NCBI GenBank assembly: GCA_003217835.1 | Contig: QHMQ01000111.1 | Location: 430-14,810 of the forward strand | DNA length: 14,381 bases | Direction of reading: 5' to 3' | Origin: Verrucomicrobiota bacterium | GTDB lineage: Bacteria; Verrucomicrobiota; Verrucomicrobiia; Chthoniobacterales; UBA10450 | Shown here: in pieces, positions 12,717-14,381 of the stretch | How positions within the stretch are numbered: position 1 is the stretch's first letter | Layout: each line of letters opens with the position of its first letter | The notes under the pieces: generated by a model | The model's input: only the letters and a program-made list of their open reading frames with translations | What the model was told of the DNA's origin: nothing | Database searches by the model: none | Translations under genes and position numbers: made by a program

Positions 12717-14381
12717 TTACTTCGCGAGCAACTGCCGAAGCACAAACGGCAAAATCCCGCCGTGGCGGTAATAATCGATCTCAATTGGTGTATCGATCCG
12801 CAATTTCACCGGCACTGAATGCGATTTCCCGTCTTTGCCCTGAATCTCGACGGTTGCGTGGTGACCCGGTCGAACTTTATCTGACAGCCCGGTGATTGAG
12901 AAAATTTCTGAGCCGTCGAGGTTCAGCGATTGCGCACTGGTTCCATCGAGAAACTGTAGCGGCAATACTCCCATGCCAACGAGATTGGAGCGATGGATCC
13001 GTTCAAAACTTGCAGCCACTACCGCCCTAATGCCTAACAAGCGCGTCCCTTTCGCCGCCCAGTCGCGCGATGAACCGGCGCCATATTCGTGACCAGCAAA
13101 GACGATTAATGGCGTCTTTGTCTCTGCGTATTTCATTGCCGCGTCGAAGATCGACATCTGTTCTCCCTGTGGCAGAGGCATCTTGCCTGCCGCCCCGAAA
13201 TATTTCGTCACTCCGCCTTCTGTTCCCGGCACTATCAAATTTTTGATGCGGACGTTGGCGAATGTCCCCCGGGTCATCACCAAATCGTTGCCGCGACGGC
13301 TGCCATAACTGTTAAAATCGGAATGGTCGATTCCGCGCGAAACCAGATATTCTCCGGCCGGCGACGTTGCCTTGATCGCGCCAGCTGGCGAAATGTGATC
13401 GGTCGTGACCGAATCGCCGAAAATGCCAAGCGCGCGCGCACCTCGAATCTCCTCGACGTGTCCTGGTTCCATCGAGAAATTCTCGAAAAACGGCGGCTCG
13501 TGAATGTAATCGCTCTTCTCATCCCACTCGTAAATGTCGCCCGTGCTTGCCGGGATTTCGTTCCACTTCGGGTTTTGGTCGGCGAAATCGCGGTAAAGTT
13601 TGCGAAATGTTTCCGGCTTGAGCGCCGATTGCATCGTTTCCCTGATCTCACTTAAGCTCGGCCACAGATCGCGTAGGAAAGTTTCTTTTCCGTGCTTGTC
13701 TTTGCCGATCGCCTCGCGCGAAAGATCGAGATTTACTCGGCCAGCCAGCGCAAAGGCAACAACCAGCGGGGGCGACATCAAAAAATTCGCCTTGATGTGT
13801 TGATGTACGCGCGCTTCAAAATTTCGATTTCCCGAAAGCACCGAGGCTGCAACCAGATCAAATTCGTGGATTGCCTTCTCGATATTCGGATGGAGCGGTC
13901 CCGAATTGCCGATGCAGGTGGTGCAACCGTAGCCGACGAGATTAAATCCAAGTTGATCGAGGTATTTTTGCAGCCCGGTTTTGGCGAGATAATCGGAAAC
14001 AACCCGCGAACCCGGGGCGAGCGAAGTTTTTACCGCTGGATCGATAAGCAGACCACGCTCGACCGCTTTTTTTGCAAGCAAACCGGCCGCGATCATTACG
14101 CTTGGATTACTCGTGTTCGTGCAACTTGTGATCGCCGCGATGAGAACGCTGCCATGGCCGATGCGACTTTGCCCATGCGTGAACATTTCGCTGGATGCAG
14201 CCTCAATGTCTTTTCCCGTATCGGGGGTCGGCCGGTTTGCCACCATCTCGATCTTGTTACGCTCGTCGCCCGGATTAATTCCTTGATCGATCTCATCTGT
14301 TGATGCCATTGCACGGTCGCGCGGCGCGCTGCCGTTCAATTGCACGAGATGTTTTTCGCGAAGATCCACGTTCTTTTTCCC
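12717..14381 (-). CDS. acnA: Aconitate hydratase, C-terminal two thirds, cut by right edge
   Basis: The frame stays open through the right edge, so the N-terminal third (roughly 350 residues) is missing; 554 residues are visible. The enzyme interconverts citrate and isocitrate in the TCA cycle using a 4Fe-4S cluster. All three cluster cysteines are present, in TSCTNTSNPS and YGCTTCIGNSGP, with 66 residues from the first to the second, as between Cys435 and Cys501 of E. coli AcnA. The swivelling C-terminal domain has GDSVTTDHISPAGAI, FNSYGSRRGND and YGAGSSRDWAAKGTRLLG with the substrate-binding Ser-Arg. The stretch before GSVLIAAITSC is long and low in recognisable motifs, suggesting an extended interdomain linker. 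It is AcnA/IRP-like and not AcnB, whose domain order differs. The symbol follows this type. Confidence 0.95.
   Translation of the reverse strand, partial: GKKNVDLREKHLVQLNGSAPRDRAMASTDEIDQGINPGDERNKIEMVANRPTPDTGKDIEAASSEMFTHGQSRIGHGSVLIAAITSCTNTSNPSVMIAAGLLAKKAVERGLLIDPAVKTSLAPGSRVVSDYLAKTGLQKYLDQLGFNLVGYGCTTCIGNSGPLHPNIEKAIHEFDLVAASVLSGNRNFEARVHQHIKANFLMSPPLVVAFALAGRVNLDLSREAIGKDKHGKETFLRDLWPSLSEIRETMQSALKPETFRKLYRDFADQNPKWNEIPASTGDIYEWDEKSDYIHEPPFFENFSMEPGHVEEIRGARALGIFGDSVTTDHISPAGAIKATSPAGEYLVSRGIDHSDFNSYGSRRGNDLVMTRGTFANVRIKNLIVPGTEGGVTKYFGAAGKMPLPQGEQMSIFDAAMKYAETKTPLIVFAGHEYGAGSSRDWAAKGTRLLGIRAVVAASFERIHRSNLVGMGVLPLQFLDGTSAQSLNLDGSEIFSITGLSDKVRPGHHATVEIQGKDGKSHSVPVKLRIDTPIEIDYYRHGGILPFVLRQLLAK

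Overview
The window looks like a stretch of chromosome from a free-living, probably soil-dwelling, Gram-negative bacterium. Moderate-to-high G+C, a freestanding acyl carrier protein, an rpmB-panD pair, a lipobox protein, an MscS channel and several proteins that resemble Verrucomicrobiota (Chthoniobacterales/Spartobacteria) sequences from memory all point that way. The phylum is an inference and was not tested by search. Most genes lack a clear Shine-Dalgarno sequence.

Left part (1-2916, all minus strand, transcribed right to left): acpP ends in a strong hairpin terminator. It is followed by an MscS-type channel gene, which overlaps a FemAB/BioF2-like acyltransferase gene, and then by the start of a small drug/metabolite-transporter (SMR/EamA-like) gene cut by the left edge. 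3078-6341: a plus-strand basic, winged-helix-like hypothetical gene overlaps the end of panD tail to tail. rpmB and panD form a minus-strand pair, and a divergent Gfo/Idh/MocA-fold gene lies upstream of rpmB. That protein has lost all three residues usually expected for catalysis.

Middle (6342-8825), the accessory part: a G+C-rich alpha/beta-hydrolase gene sits between GTTAGGC on its left and GCCTAAC plus a 122-base imperfect inverted repeat on its right. This is the layout of a mobile integron gene cassette with its attC recombination site, yet no integrase gene is visible. A small NTF2-like (DUF4440) lipoprotein gene starts 15 bases after the predicted crossover point and may be a second, decayed cassette. 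A six-helix membrane protein gene follows on the minus strand.

Right part (8826-14381): an aquaporin-family gene with a non-canonical, non-polar selectivity filter; tandem tRNA-His(GTG) and tRNA-Arg(TCG) genes with a recognisable sigma70-type promoter; a secreted coiled-coil/TPR protein gene followed 17 bases later by a DUF2071 (YqjF-like) gene; and, convergent with these, the C-terminal two thirds of aconitase, cut by the right edge.

There is no CRISPR array, phage module, insertion sequence or obvious defence island. The best candidates for something unusual are the lone integron-like cassette, the catalytically stripped oxidoreductase-fold protein and the atypical aquaporin.
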